Assembly: GCA_002167745.1 (NCBI GenBank)
Contig: NHCB01000008.1
Location: 91,417 to 155,416 of the forward strand
Direction of reading: 5' to 3'
Length of the DNA stretch: 64,000 nt
Source of the DNA: Betaproteobacteria bacterium TMED22
GTDB taxonomy: Bacteria > Pseudomonadota > Gammaproteobacteria > Burkholderiales > Eutrophovitaceae
The notes below the pieces were generated by a model. That model did not search any database. It had not been told where the DNA came from and saw nothing but the letters and a program-made list of their open reading frames with translations. The stretch's first letter is position 1. Each line of letters starts with the position of its first letter. Below, in pieces: positions 27,772 through 36,106 of the stretch. The translations under genes were made by a program, and so were the position numbers.

Positions 27772-27807
27772 ACAAACTAGTAAGTTGTTGGTTTGTGGGC
27801 GTTTTTT
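27767..27807 (+). terminator. Riboswitch expression platform: intrinsic terminator
   Basis: CGCTCACAAAC (27767-27777) pairs with GTTTGTGGGCG (27791-27801), eleven pairs with one G-U, followed by six T (27802-27807). The left strand begins with the CGCTC that is also the right strand of the riboswitch pseudoknot. The two structures exclude each other: SAH bound gives the pseudoknot and read-through; no SAH gives the terminator. Confidence 0.92.
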
Positions 27808-27847
27808 ATTGCCCCAAGCGTTATTTTTTGATTAAGGAGGGCAGTAA

Positions 27848-29266
27848 ATGTCAGCAGTATTGCAACAAAATTCATCCGCTGGAGATTACTTGGTGGCGGA
27901 TCTATCTCTATCGTCTTGGGGTAGAAAAGAGATGCTAATTGCCGAAATTGAAATGCCAGGATTAATGGCTATTCGAGAAGAATTTAGTGGCAGTAAGCCC
28001 TTGAAGGGTGCCCGCATTGCCGGTTCGCTTCATATGACTATCCAAACAGCGGTTTTGATTGAAACTCTGACCGCTCTCGGCGCCGAAGTTCGTTGGGCAT
28101 CTTGTAACATATACTCGACTCAGGATCATGCTGCTGCTGCGATTGCGGAATCAGGTGTCCCAGTTTTTGCGTTCAAGGGAGAGACTCTTGAACAATATTG
28201 GGACTACTGCCACAAAATCTTTGAGTGGCCGTCAGATCAAGCAAACATGATTCTCGACGACGGTGGAGATGCTACGCTATTGCTTCATTTGGGTACAAAG
28301 GCTGAGAGTGACCTCTCGGTCCTGAATAAGCCTTCTAGCGAAGAGGAGCGTGTTCTCTATGCCGCAATCAAGAAGAAATTGGCCGCGGATCCAAAATGGT
28401 ATTCGGTCCGATTGGCGGCAGTTAAAGGTGTAACAGAAGAGACAACTACTGGGGTGAAGCGTCTTATCGAGATGGCCGCAGATAAGACACTAGCGTTTCC
28501 AGCGATTAATGTGAACGACTCTGTAACCAAGTCTAAATTTGATAATCTGTACGGTTGTCGTGAATCACTTGTTGATGCCATCAAGCGCGCCACCGATGTG
28601 ATGATTGCGGGAAAAGTAGCGGTTGTTGCTGGTTTTGGTGACGTTGGTAAGGGTTCTGCGCAAGCACTGCGTGCGTTATCGGCTCAAGTCTGGGTTACGG
28701 AAGTCGATCCTATTTGTGCGTTGCAAGCCGCCATGGAAGGTTTTCGCGTTGTAACCATGGAATATGCAGCAGATAAAGCTGATATTTTTGTCACAGCCAC
28801 AGGGAACTACAATGTGATCAATCATGATCACATGGCGGCGATGAAGAATGAGGCCATTGTGTGTAACATCGGACACTTTGATAATGAAATCGACGTTGCA
28901 TCTATCGAGAAATATACTTGGGAGAATATCAAGCCCCAAGTGGATCACATTGTTTTCCCCGATGGCAAGAAAATTATTCTTTTGGCTCAGGGCCGGCTGG
29001 TTAATTTAGGGTGTGCAACTGGACATCCTAGTTATGTGATGAGTTCCTCTTTTGCGAATCAAGTAATCGCTCAAATTGAGCTCTTTAATGATCCAGAAAA
29101 ATATCCGCTTGGCGTTCATGTGCTGCCTAAGCATCTTGATGAGAAGGTAGCTAGACTTCAGTTGGCTACTTTGAATGTGCAATTAACCGAATTAACTGAT
29201 GATCAAGCAAAGTATATCGGTGTCGCAAAGACAGGACCTTACAAGCCTGAGATGTATCGTTATTAA
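27848..29266 (+). CDS. ahcY: Adenosylhomocysteinase (SAH hydrolase)
   Basis: NAD-dependent enzyme splitting S-adenosylhomocysteine to homocysteine and adenosine, which relieves inhibition of methyltransferases. Motifs: [35 protein letters not shown], the NAD-binding [40 protein letters not shown] and the C-terminal [12 protein letters not shown] with the Lys/Tyr that close over NAD in the neighbouring subunit. Length 472 aa is standard. A Shine-Dalgarno (AAGGAGGG) lies seven bases before the ATG. It is preceded by the SAH riboswitch and terminator, so it should rise when SAH builds up. No metF gene follows, unlike in many relatives. Confidence 0.97.
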   Translation: MSAVLQQNSSAGDYLVADLSLSSWGRKEMLIAEIEMPGLMAIREEFSGSKPLKGARIAGSLHMTIQTAVLIETLTALGAEVRWASCNIYSTQDHAAAAIAESGVPVFAFKGETLEQYWDYCHKIFEWPSDQANMILDDGGDATLLLHLGTKAESDLSVLNKPSSEEERVLYAAIKKKLAADPKWYSVRLAAVKGVTEETTTGVKRLIEMAADKTLAFPAINVNDSVTKSKFDNLYGCRESLVDAIKRATDVMIAGKVAVVAGFGDVGKGSAQALRALSAQVWVTEVDPICALQAAMEGFRVVTMEYAADKADIFVTATGNYNVINHDHMAAMKNEAIVCNIGHFDNEIDVASIEKYTWENIKPQVDHIVFPDGKKIILLAQGRLVNLGCATGHPSYVMSSSFANQVIAQIELFNDPEKYPLGVHVLPKHLDEKVARLQLATLNVQLTELTDDQAKYIGVAKTGPYKPEMYRY

Positions 29267-29323
29267 GTAATTGAGGGTTGCAGACTGGGGCGACTTTTTT
29301 AAGATTGTAAAGATGCTTTAGAT

Positions 29324-29368
29324 GGCTCCACCCCGAAGATTAAAAAGTTTTTGGGGCGGAGTCGTTTT
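29324..29368 (+). terminator. Likely terminator after ahcY
   Basis: GGCTCCACCCCGAA (29324-29337) pairs with TTTGGGGCGGAGTC (29350-29363), with two G-U pairs and one mismatch, and the 3' arm is followed by GTTTT. It lies between the convergent ahcY and aminotransferase genes. The T run is short, so strength is uncertain. Confidence 0.65.
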
Positions 29369-29440
29369 GCCGTCTGAATTACTTATTTAATGTAAGTACA
29401 CACTTATTACGGGAAACCTATAAAAGATTGTATTATAGGA

Positions 29441-30673
29441 TTACGCAGCAGTTTTAAGGGGTTTGTTATTTAACGGACGCGCCGCGTAGGCATGATAGGC
29501 TGCAGCCTCTGCAGCGCCAATTTCAATCTTCGCACCCATATTATCAAACACACTTTCTAGCGCACAAAGGCACAGCATAACGTTTTCCATTTTACAGCTG
29601 TAGCCCATGATACCGAATCGCCAAATTTTACCTGCGAGTGGACCGAGGCCCGCGCCGATCTCTATATTCATTTCTTCTAGAAGCCGATGACGAACTTCTT
29701 TTTCATCAATTCCGGGCATGACGTAAACCGCATTCATTTGCGGTAGGCGATATTCTTCGTCAACCAAATAAGAAAGTCCTAACGTTTCCAATCCAGCTTT
29801 AAGCGCTAGGTGATTTCTTCTATGTCGGGCCCAAGAGGCTTCCAGGCCCTCGTCCCTGAGCATTACAAGTGCTTCATGAAGAGAATAGAGTGAATTGGTT
29901 GGCGCTGTGTGGTGATAGGTTCGATTACTCTCGCCCCAATAGCCAATCAGCAAATTTAAGTCCATAAACCAACTTTGAACCTTATGTTTTCTGTTTCTTA
30001 CAAGCTCTACCACGCGATCACTGAATGTAATGGGCGAAAGACCTGGCGTGCATGATAAGCATTTTTGGCTACCAGAATAAACGGCGTCCAAGCCCCATTC
30101 ATCAACAAGGACCGGAACGCCAATCAGTGAAGTAACCGTATCCACGATCGTGAGCGCATCGTACTCATGAGCGATTGCTGCGAGCGTCTTTGCATCGGAT
30201 CGAACGCCAGTAGACGTTTCTGCATGAACAAAGGCCAGAATTTTAGTGTCTGGATGTTTTTTGAACGCTTCACGAACTTTTTCGGGATCTACAGGCTTTC
30301 CCATAGGATCTTCGACGACGATAGCTGTACCACCGCATCGTTCCACGTTCTCAATCATGCGACCACCAAATACTCCGTTACGGCAAACAATAACTTTGTC
30401 GCCAGGGCTCACCATATTCACGAAGCACATCTCCATACCTACAGAGCCTGGTCCGGAGACCGGAAAGGTCATCGCATTTTTTGTTTGAAATGCATAACGC
30501 AATAGCTCTTTAAGCTCCTCCATCATGCCTACGAAAACTGGATCCAAGTAGCCAATCGTAGGTCGCCCCATTGCAGAGAAGACTCTAGGGTGTATTTCGG
30601 AAGGCCCTGGTCCCATTAATGTTCTTTGGGGCGGATAAAAGGAATTAATATTGGAGTATGACTGGTCACTCAT
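29441..30673 (-). CDS. Class V aminotransferase (alanine/serine-glyoxylate type)
   Basis: PLP enzyme of the alanine-glyoxylate/serine-pyruvate aminotransferase group. The PLP Lys is K204 in SGSQKCLSCTPG. Upstream are MGPGPSEIHPRVFSAMG, a typical entry motif, FPVSGPGSVGMEM for phosphate binding, HAETSTGV and the D of IVDTVTS that pairs with the pyridine N. YHHTAPTNSLYSLHEAL is the substrate-side motif shared with serine-glyoxylate and ureidoglycine-glyoxylate enzymes, so donor choice is open. 410 aa, with a C-terminal Ala-rich tail (about 385-410). It is a single gene, convergent with ahcY; ttcA follows it upstream on the same strand with about 90 bases between. Confidence 0.85.
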   Translation of the reverse strand: MSDQSYSNINSFYPPQRTLMGPGPSEIHPRVFSAMGRPTIGYLDPVFVGMMEELKELLRYAFQTKNAMTFPVSGPGSVGMEMCFVNMVSPGDKVIVCRNGVFGGRMIENVERCGGTAIVVEDPMGKPVDPEKVREAFKKHPDTKILAFVHAETSTGVRSDAKTLAAIAHEYDALTIVDTVTSLIGVPVLVDEWGLDAVYSGSQKCLSCTPGLSPITFSDRVVELVRNRKHKVQSWFMDLNLLIGYWGESNRTYHHTAPTNSLYSLHEALVMLRDEGLEASWARHRRNHLALKAGLETLGLSYLVDEEYRLPQMNAVYVMPGIDEKEVRHRLLEEMNIEIGAGLGPLAGKIWRFGIMGYSCKMENVMLCLCALESVFDNMGAKIEIGAAEAAAYHAYAARPLNNKPLKTAA

Positions 30674-30766
30674 TTAGGGGGTTTCCTTCGATGAAAAACT
30701 AACTTCCTGTTAGATGGAATGGCGGATGTCGTTATTATATCTAAAATCAGCAATCTCAATGACTAC

Positions 30767-31669
30767 TTACACGTTTTGATGGTCTATTTTTATGACATTA
30801 GATGATGGAGATTGGTTCAGGGTCGGATCTGGATCAAAAGCAATATCGCCTTCCCCGCTATCAGTAACGTCGATAGAAAGTCCCTTAAAATCATAGAGTT
30901 CTGAGTCGAGGAGATGCGATGCAGAGACTTTTTTAAGCGCGCTAAACATCGTATCCAAGCGCCCCGGGTGTTTCTTATCCCACTCAAGGAGCATTTGTTT
31001 TGTAACCTGTCTCTGAAGATTCTCTTGAGACCCACATAGATCACAGGGAATAATTGGGAATTGTTTTATCTCGGCGTACGCAACGATATCTTTCTCCTTA
31101 CAGTATGCAAGTGGTCGGATTACGATGTGTTCCCCATTATCTGATTTAAGCTTAGGCGGCATAGCTTTTAATCTGCCGCCATGAAACATATTTAGAAAAA
31201 ACGTTTCTAAAATATCTTCACGATGATGTCCTAAAGCGATTTTTGTAACACCTAACTGATTGGCGGTTTTGTATAAGATTCCTCGGCGCATCCGTGAGCA
31301 TAAACCACACATCGTCTTACCTTCAGGGATCACTCGCTTAACGATGCTGTATGTATCTTGCTCAATGATATGAAAAGGCACGTCCAACGATTTAAGATAG
31401 TTAGGCAGAATTTCTTCCGGGAAACCCGGATGTTTCTGATCTAAGTTGATCGCGATGATATCAAAGTGGATTGGTGCGTGACTTCGTAAAGAGAGCAGCA
31501 TATCTAGCATCGTATAGCTATCTTTGCCGCCAGATAGACACACCATAACTTTATCGCCGTCAACAATCATGTCGTAGTCAGCGATTGCCTCCCCTACTTG
31601 TCTGCGCAGTCGTTTGACTAACTTATTTGTTTCGTAAATTGATTTTTGAGCAATTGAAGGCATAGTCAT
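30767..31669 (-). CDS. ttcA: tRNA 2-thiocytidine synthetase TtcA
   Basis: Iron-sulfur, ATP-dependent enzyme that thiolates C32 of some tRNAs. The PP-loop is [13 protein letters not shown]; the cluster ligands are the CxxC in [14 protein letters not shown] and a later Cys in PCDLCGSQ; the [16 protein letters not shown] motif is typical of TtcA. Length 300 aa is normal. Its ATG overlaps folB by four bases, and folB is followed closely by a short-chain dehydrogenase, a familiar Burkholderiales order. Confidence 0.95.
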   Translation of the reverse strand: MTMPSIAQKSIYETNKLVKRLRRQVGEAIADYDMIVDGDKVMVCLSGGKDSYTMLDMLLSLRSHAPIHFDIIAINLDQKHPGFPEEILPNYLKSLDVPFHIIEQDTYSIVKRVIPEGKTMCGLCSRMRRGILYKTANQLGVTKIALGHHREDILETFFLNMFHGGRLKAMPPKLKSDNGEHIVIRPLAYCKEKDIVAYAEIKQFPIIPCDLCGSQENLQRQVTKQMLLEWDKKHPGRLDTMFSALKKVSASHLLDSELYDFKGLSIDVTDSGEGDIAFDPDPTLNQSPSSNVIKIDHQNV

Positions 31670-32040
31670 TCTTTCGATTGGTAAATTTCAAATCCTACGG
31701 ATGCACAGTCGGGATATACGTCGGTTTTTTCGCTTGCCACTTTTGCTGCCAGTACGCCATCCCGGCCAAGGCAGAGTTCAAGGATTTGTTCGCAGAAAGT
31801 TTCTTGTAGATGAAAATGTGCGCTCTTTGAAAGGTTCATAATAGAGGTTCTTAAGAAATCGTAGTCGACTGTTTCTGCAATAGTATCCTTAAGGATGCGT
31901 ATATTAGGATCAATGTCTAGCTCGACGTTAATAAGAACATTTTGTTTTTTAACTTTTTCAAAATCATGTATTCCGATAGAGAGCGATACGGCCATGTCTT
32001 TTAGAAAAATTTTTCGGTAGTGCTTTGATTCAAGTTTCAT
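31666..32040 (-). CDS. folB: Dihydroneopterin aldolase FolB
   Basis: Cleaves 7,8-dihydroneopterin to hydroxymethyldihydropterin in folate synthesis. The 124 aa protein shows the family fold: [45 protein letters not shown] and [15 protein letters not shown]. In the usual short FolB the N-terminal Glu and the C-terminal Lys matter; a Lys pair lies in the [10 protein letters not shown] stretch. It overlaps ttcA and lies 25 bases from the pteridine-reductase-like gene, which fits a small pterin module. Confidence 0.9.
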   Translation of the reverse strand: MKLESKHYRKIFLKDMAVSLSIGIHDFEKVKKQNVLINVELDIDPNIRILKDTIAETVDYDFLRTSIMNLSKSAHFHLQETFCEQILELCLGRDGVLAAKVASEKTDVYPDCASVGFEIYQSKE

Positions 32041-32065
32041 ATTTTTTGGTCAGGGTTAATTGTCA

Positions 32066-32839
32066 TTATTTTTTAATTTCAAACTGCACATCCCGTTTTG
32101 TAGGCCAAAGGTGTTGACCGCCGTCAACAATGAGTGTTGTGCCCGTTATTGCATTTGCATTTAGAAGATATTTGACGGCGCTGACTATATCCTCTGGTAC
32201 AGAGCTTTTCCCGAGCGGAGCCAGCTTGTGTGCTGTTTCAAATCCTGAATCTGTTTGTTCCCCGCTGGGCAAAGTGATGCCAGGAGCCAAACCGCACACC
32301 CGTAACTTAGGCCCTAGAGCTGATGCAAAAAGTTTTGTAGCAGTTTCTAGTGCAACTTTACTCAGCGTGTAGGAGAAAAAATCTGAATTCAAGTTATGTG
32401 TTTTTTGGTCTAGGAGGTTGATAACGCACCCCAGTTCGTTTTGAGGAATTTGCTTCGCGAATTCAGATGTCAATCGTAGTGGTGCATATAGGTTCACGGC
32501 CATATGTTTTTCCAGATTCGAGCGATCAAATTGTTCGGGTCTGTCGAAGCTAAACATGGACGCATTATTTACTAGGCCGTGAATGTTACCTAGTTCTTTT
32601 CTGATCGTTGCGATTAGGTTTATGGTGCTATCTTCGTGAGCTAAGTTTGCTTTAACAGCAACGCTCTTGACGCCCATATTCTTGAGACTTTGCAGCAAAT
32701 CGACGGCTTCAGACTCTGACTCATTATAGTGAACAGCCACGTTCCAGCCATCTTTTGCTAGACCGAGGGCAATATGCTTCCCGATGCGCGTAGCGCCACC
32801 AGTGATTAAAACGGTCCTATCTTCTGTATGTGTCATCAT
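32066..32839 (-). CDS. SDR oxidoreductase, pteridine reductase-like
   Basis: Short-chain dehydrogenase, 257 aa. The NADP-binding start LITGGATRIGKHIAL has Arg at the position where FolM/pteridine reductases (TGxxxRxG) differ from ordinary SDRs (TGxxxGxG). The catalytic Tyr/Lys are in YTLSKVALE; NNAS replaces the usual NNAG. The Arg-type glycine motif and its place next to folB suggest reduction of dihydromonapterin or dihydrofolate (FolM-like). This is an inference from motif and context; another ketone substrate is possible. Confidence 0.8.
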   Translation of the reverse strand: MMTHTEDRTVLITGGATRIGKHIALGLAKDGWNVAVHYNESESEAVDLLQSLKNMGVKSVAVKANLAHEDSTINLIATIRKELGNIHGLVNNASMFSFDRPEQFDRSNLEKHMAVNLYAPLRLTSEFAKQIPQNELGCVINLLDQKTHNLNSDFFSYTLSKVALETATKLFASALGPKLRVCGLAPGITLPSGEQTDSGFETAHKLAPLGKSSVPEDIVSAVKYLLNANAITGTTLIVDGGQHLWPTKRDVQFEIKK

Positions 32840-32964
32840 TTATTACAGTTACGGGCTAAAATATCACTTATGTCGTTACGCGGAGATGTCCTCGTTAAAT
32901 GCAACAATCTTTCGTTGGCTTGTCTTTAGCATACATCCGTCGAGATCTAAGGAATAATGGATAA

Positions 32965-34095
32965 ATGACAGAAGAGTTATCAAATCAAGCCGCAACCCTC
33001 GTTATGTTAAAAACGCATCTAGCCCAAAAGAATAATTGGCTGGACTTTGCCTCGTTCATGCACCACGCACTGTTCGACCCTAAATACGGTTATTACATGC
33101 GGGACACTTACAAATTTGGATCACGGGGTGATTTTATCACTGCGCCGGAGATAAGTGATCTTTTTGGACGAACGATTGCCAGACAATGCGCACAAATTTT
33201 ACAAATGACTGGGGGTGGTATTTTAGAGCTTGGTGGCGGTAGCGCTGTTCTCGGATCCGATATTCTGCTTGAGTTAGACAAGATGGATTGTTCTTTAGAT
33301 GAGTATCTATTGTTTGAACCCAGCCCGGCGTTAACTGGGCGACAAAAAGAGCGGATTGCTCGTTTACCGCCTAACATCAGGAGTAAGGTTCGCTGGATTA
33401 GCGAGCTTCCAAAAAATTTTAACGGAATAATTGTGGCAAATGAGGTATTTGATGCGCTCCCTGTCCACCTCCTGTCCTTAAACGCTAATGGTTGGCAAGA
33501 ACGAGGGATAGTTTTAGATAATGAATCTTTGACTTGGCAAGACCGTCCGATTGAAGACGAGCGGCTATATCACGCTATTGATCGCCTAGATGTCGATTCT
33601 CCTTATGTTACGGAAGTTTGCTTGGCGGCGAATAGTCTTGTTAATGAGCTATCACAAAGCCTAGATGTTGGGGTGATTCTTGCGCTTGATTATGGCTATG
33701 AACATCCTAATTATTATCATCCGGACCGGAGAGATGGAACGCTGAGTTGTCATTATCAACATAAAGTAGATTCTGATCCGCTCGAGCGCCCAGGGCATAA
33801 AGATATCACCGCTCACGTTGACTTCTCCCGGCTTGCCCATGCGGCGCATGATGCTGGTCTAGAGGTCGCTGGATATTTGAGCCAAGCAGATTTTTTGGTA
33901 AATTGTGGCATCACGGATTTATTGGCATCCTTCGACCCTGAACAGATGGATACCTATTTGCCTGCTGCTTCAGCCGCACAAAAATTGTTATCTCCAACTC
34001 TCATGGGGGAGATGTTCAAGGTAATATCTCTTACCCGCGGGATTAATGAACCCCTATTTGGTTTTAGCCATGGGGACAGGCGGCACATGCTATGA
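32965..34095 (+). CDS. MidA/NDUFAF7-family SAM-dependent methyltransferase
   Basis: Protein of the MidA (NDUFAF7, DUF185) family. The N-terminal FASFMHHALFDPKYGYYM and GSRGDFITAPEISDLFGRTIARQ are its hallmark; LELGGGSAVLGSDIL is the SAM-binding glycine loop; IVANEVFDALP follows, and LALDYGYEH and RRDGTLSCHYQHK complete the family pattern. In mitochondria the relative methylates an Arg on a complex I subunit. The bacterial target is not established. 376 aa, divergent from the SDR gene by about 125 bases; it overlaps mpl by four bases. Confidence 0.88.
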   Translation: MTEELSNQAATLVMLKTHLAQKNNWLDFASFMHHALFDPKYGYYMRDTYKFGSRGDFITAPEISDLFGRTIARQCAQILQMTGGGILELGGGSAVLGSDILLELDKMDCSLDEYLLFEPSPALTGRQKERIARLPPNIRSKVRWISELPKNFNGIIVANEVFDALPVHLLSLNANGWQERGIVLDNESLTWQDRPIEDERLYHAIDRLDVDSPYVTEVCLAANSLVNELSQSLDVGVILALDYGYEHPNYYHPDRRDGTLSCHYQHKVDSDPLERPGHKDITAHVDFSRLAHAAHDAGLEVAGYLSQADFLVNCGITDLLASFDPEQMDTYLPAASAAQKLLSPTLMGEMFKVISLTRGINEPLFGFSHGDRRHML

Positions 34096-35465
34096 CAACA
34101 AAAAGCGGAAGGCATATCCATATTCTAGGTATCTGTGGCAGCTTTATGGGTGGGTTGGCAGCTATAGCAAAACAAGCTGGATTTAGAGTGACTGGGTGTG
34201 ATGAGGCGGTTTATCCTCCTATGAGTCTGCAGCTTGAATCAATGGATATTGATCTTATTGAGGGTTGGGATGTTGACCAACTCGCTTTGAAGCCCGACCT
34301 TTATGTAATTGGTAACGTAGTTTCTCGAGGCAATCCTTTAATGGAGGAAATACTCAATCTTAATTTGCCTTATACGTCAGGACCTCAGTGGTTGCATGAG
34401 TCGGTTCTGAGGTCCAAATGGGTATTGGCTGTGGGGGGAACGCACGGTAAGACTACCACCACCGCCATGGTGGCGACAATTCTTGATTATGCGGGATTGA
34501 ACCCAGGTTTTTTAGTTGGAGGTGTCCCAGCTGATTTTGATTTGTCGTCTAGACTTACTGAGTCCGATTTCTTTGTAATTGAAGCCGACGAGTACGATAC
34601 AGCGTTTTTCGATAAGCGATCTAAATTTTTGCACTACCATCCGCGAACATTAGTTTTGAATAATCTTGAGTATGATCATGCAGACATTTTTCCGAACTTA
34701 GAGGCGATCGAGACACAGTTTCATCACTTGATACGAACAGTTCCGAGGACAGGGGCTGTAATTACCAATAAAAACAGTGTGGCTTTGAATCGAGTGATCG
34801 AGCGCGGATGCTGGTCCGAAGTTATTCCGTTCGGCACGTCCCAATATTGGACACACCAAAGTTTAGACTATGGTGCTCGCATAGAGTTATTGAATAAGAA
34901 CCAGCCCCAGGGGGCTTACAAACCAGACTTCTTTGGCGCACATAATTTGGATAACGCTATGGCCGCATTATTAGCTGCTCAGCATTGCGGCGTTCCTATT
35001 GAGGTTGGATTGAGGGCGCTAGAAAAATTCCAAGGCGTGAGACGTCGGTTAGAGCTTCGCGGTGAGGTGAACAAAATCAAGGTTTATGACGATTTTGCCC
35101 ATCATCCGACAGCGATAAGGTCAACCATCACAGCGGTCAAGCAGCGATACCCTGGTGCAAGGATTTTGGCTGTCTTTGAGCCGCGCTCAAACAGCATGAA
35201 AATGGGACATCACAATGATTCTTTACCCTCCAGTCTGGATATTGCAGACCTTGTTTATTGCTATACGAAGGGGCTCGATTGGAATGCGCCTGAATTGTTC
35301 AGAACAATGGACAATAAGGTGAGTCTTTTTAATGACATACCAATGATGACTCGAGCCATTGTAAGCAGTGCCCTACCGGGAGATTTCATACTGATCATGA
35401 GTAACGGTGGGTTTCAGAATATTCATCAGAAGGTCTTAGATCTTTTAGGATCGAAAGTAACTTAA
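34092..35465 (+). CDS. mpl: UDP-MurNAc:tripeptide ligase Mpl
   Basis: Recycles peptidoglycan by attaching the freed tripeptide L-Ala-gamma-D-Glu-meso-DAP to UDP-MurNAc. The N-terminal HILGICGSFMGGLAAIAKQAGF, the ATP P-loop VGGTHGKTTTTAM, EADEYDTAFFDKRSKFLHY and VYDDFAHHPTAIRSTI are those of Mpl and separate it from MurC. Length 457 aa is standard. It overlaps the MidA-like gene by four bases and touches yqiA at its stop. Confidence 0.94.
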   Translation: MTTKSGRHIHILGICGSFMGGLAAIAKQAGFRVTGCDEAVYPPMSLQLESMDIDLIEGWDVDQLALKPDLYVIGNVVSRGNPLMEEILNLNLPYTSGPQWLHESVLRSKWVLAVGGTHGKTTTTAMVATILDYAGLNPGFLVGGVPADFDLSSRLTESDFFVIEADEYDTAFFDKRSKFLHYHPRTLVLNNLEYDHADIFPNLEAIETQFHHLIRTVPRTGAVITNKNSVALNRVIERGCWSEVIPFGTSQYWTHQSLDYGARIELLNKNQPQGAYKPDFFGAHNLDNAMAALLAAQHCGVPIEVGLRALEKFQGVRRRLELRGEVNKIKVYDDFAHHPTAIRSTITAVKQRYPGARILAVFEPRSNSMKMGHHNDSLPSSLDIADLVYCYTKGLDWNAPELFRTMDNKVSLFNDIPMMTRAIVSSALPGDFILIMSNGGFQNIHQKVLDLLGSKVT

Positions 35466-36052
35466 TGAAGTTAATTATTTATGCGCACGGCTTCAATAGC
35501 TCTTCTTCTTCCTACAAAGCTCGTCTTTTGGCGAAGTTGATTCGTGAGCAGGACTCTAAGGTTAATTTTTGGTGCCCAAACCTGTCTCATTGGCCTAAGG
35601 AGGCGGTGGCGGTCTTGAGTCACAAAATCAAGACATGCTGTATCAATGACGTAGTTATAGTTGGTAGCTCTTTGGGTGGATTTTATGCAACGCACTTATC
35701 CGAAAAGTTAGGGTGCAGATCCATCCTAATAAATCCTGCAATTACCCCTCATATCGGGTTACTAAATTATGTTGGCCTTCAAAAAAACCTCTATACGCAG
35801 GAGGAATATGAATTTACGAATCAGCACTTGAACCAACTTGAGGCAATGTATATTCCTGAACTTAAAAATCCTGAAAAATTATTTCTTATGCATACGACCG
35901 GCGATGAGCTGTTGGATTGGAGAGTAGCCGTGAAGTACTATAGGGCTTCAAAACGATTATTAGTATCGGGCTCTGACCATGGGTTTAGTAACTTTGAAGA
36001 TTACGTTGATATTATCCTTTCACACGTCGGTGGTGCTCCATCGTCTGTTTGA
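35465..36052 (+). CDS. yqiA: YqiA-family esterase
   Basis: Small alpha/beta-hydrolase (195 aa) of the YqiA family, known in E. coli to act on acyl-CoA or short ester substrates. The start LIIYAHGFNSSSSSYKARLL is the family signature. The nucleophile elbow is GSSLGGFYA (Ser), with Asp in HTTGDELLDWR and His in GSDHGFSNFEDY completing the triad. It begins one base into the mpl stop. Physiological substrate unknown. Confidence 0.88.
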   Translation: MKLIIYAHGFNSSSSSYKARLLAKLIREQDSKVNFWCPNLSHWPKEAVAVLSHKIKTCCINDVVIVGSSLGGFYATHLSEKLGCRSILINPAITPHIGLLNYVGLQKNLYTQEEYEFTNQHLNQLEAMYIPELKNPEKLFLMHTTGDELLDWRVAVKYYRASKRLLVSGSDHGFSNFEDYVDIILSHVGGAPSSV

Positions 36053-36106
36053 TGCTGCATGAATAGTTTCTAAATAAGTTCAATAATATTTGAAGGTAAA
36101 GTTTCC

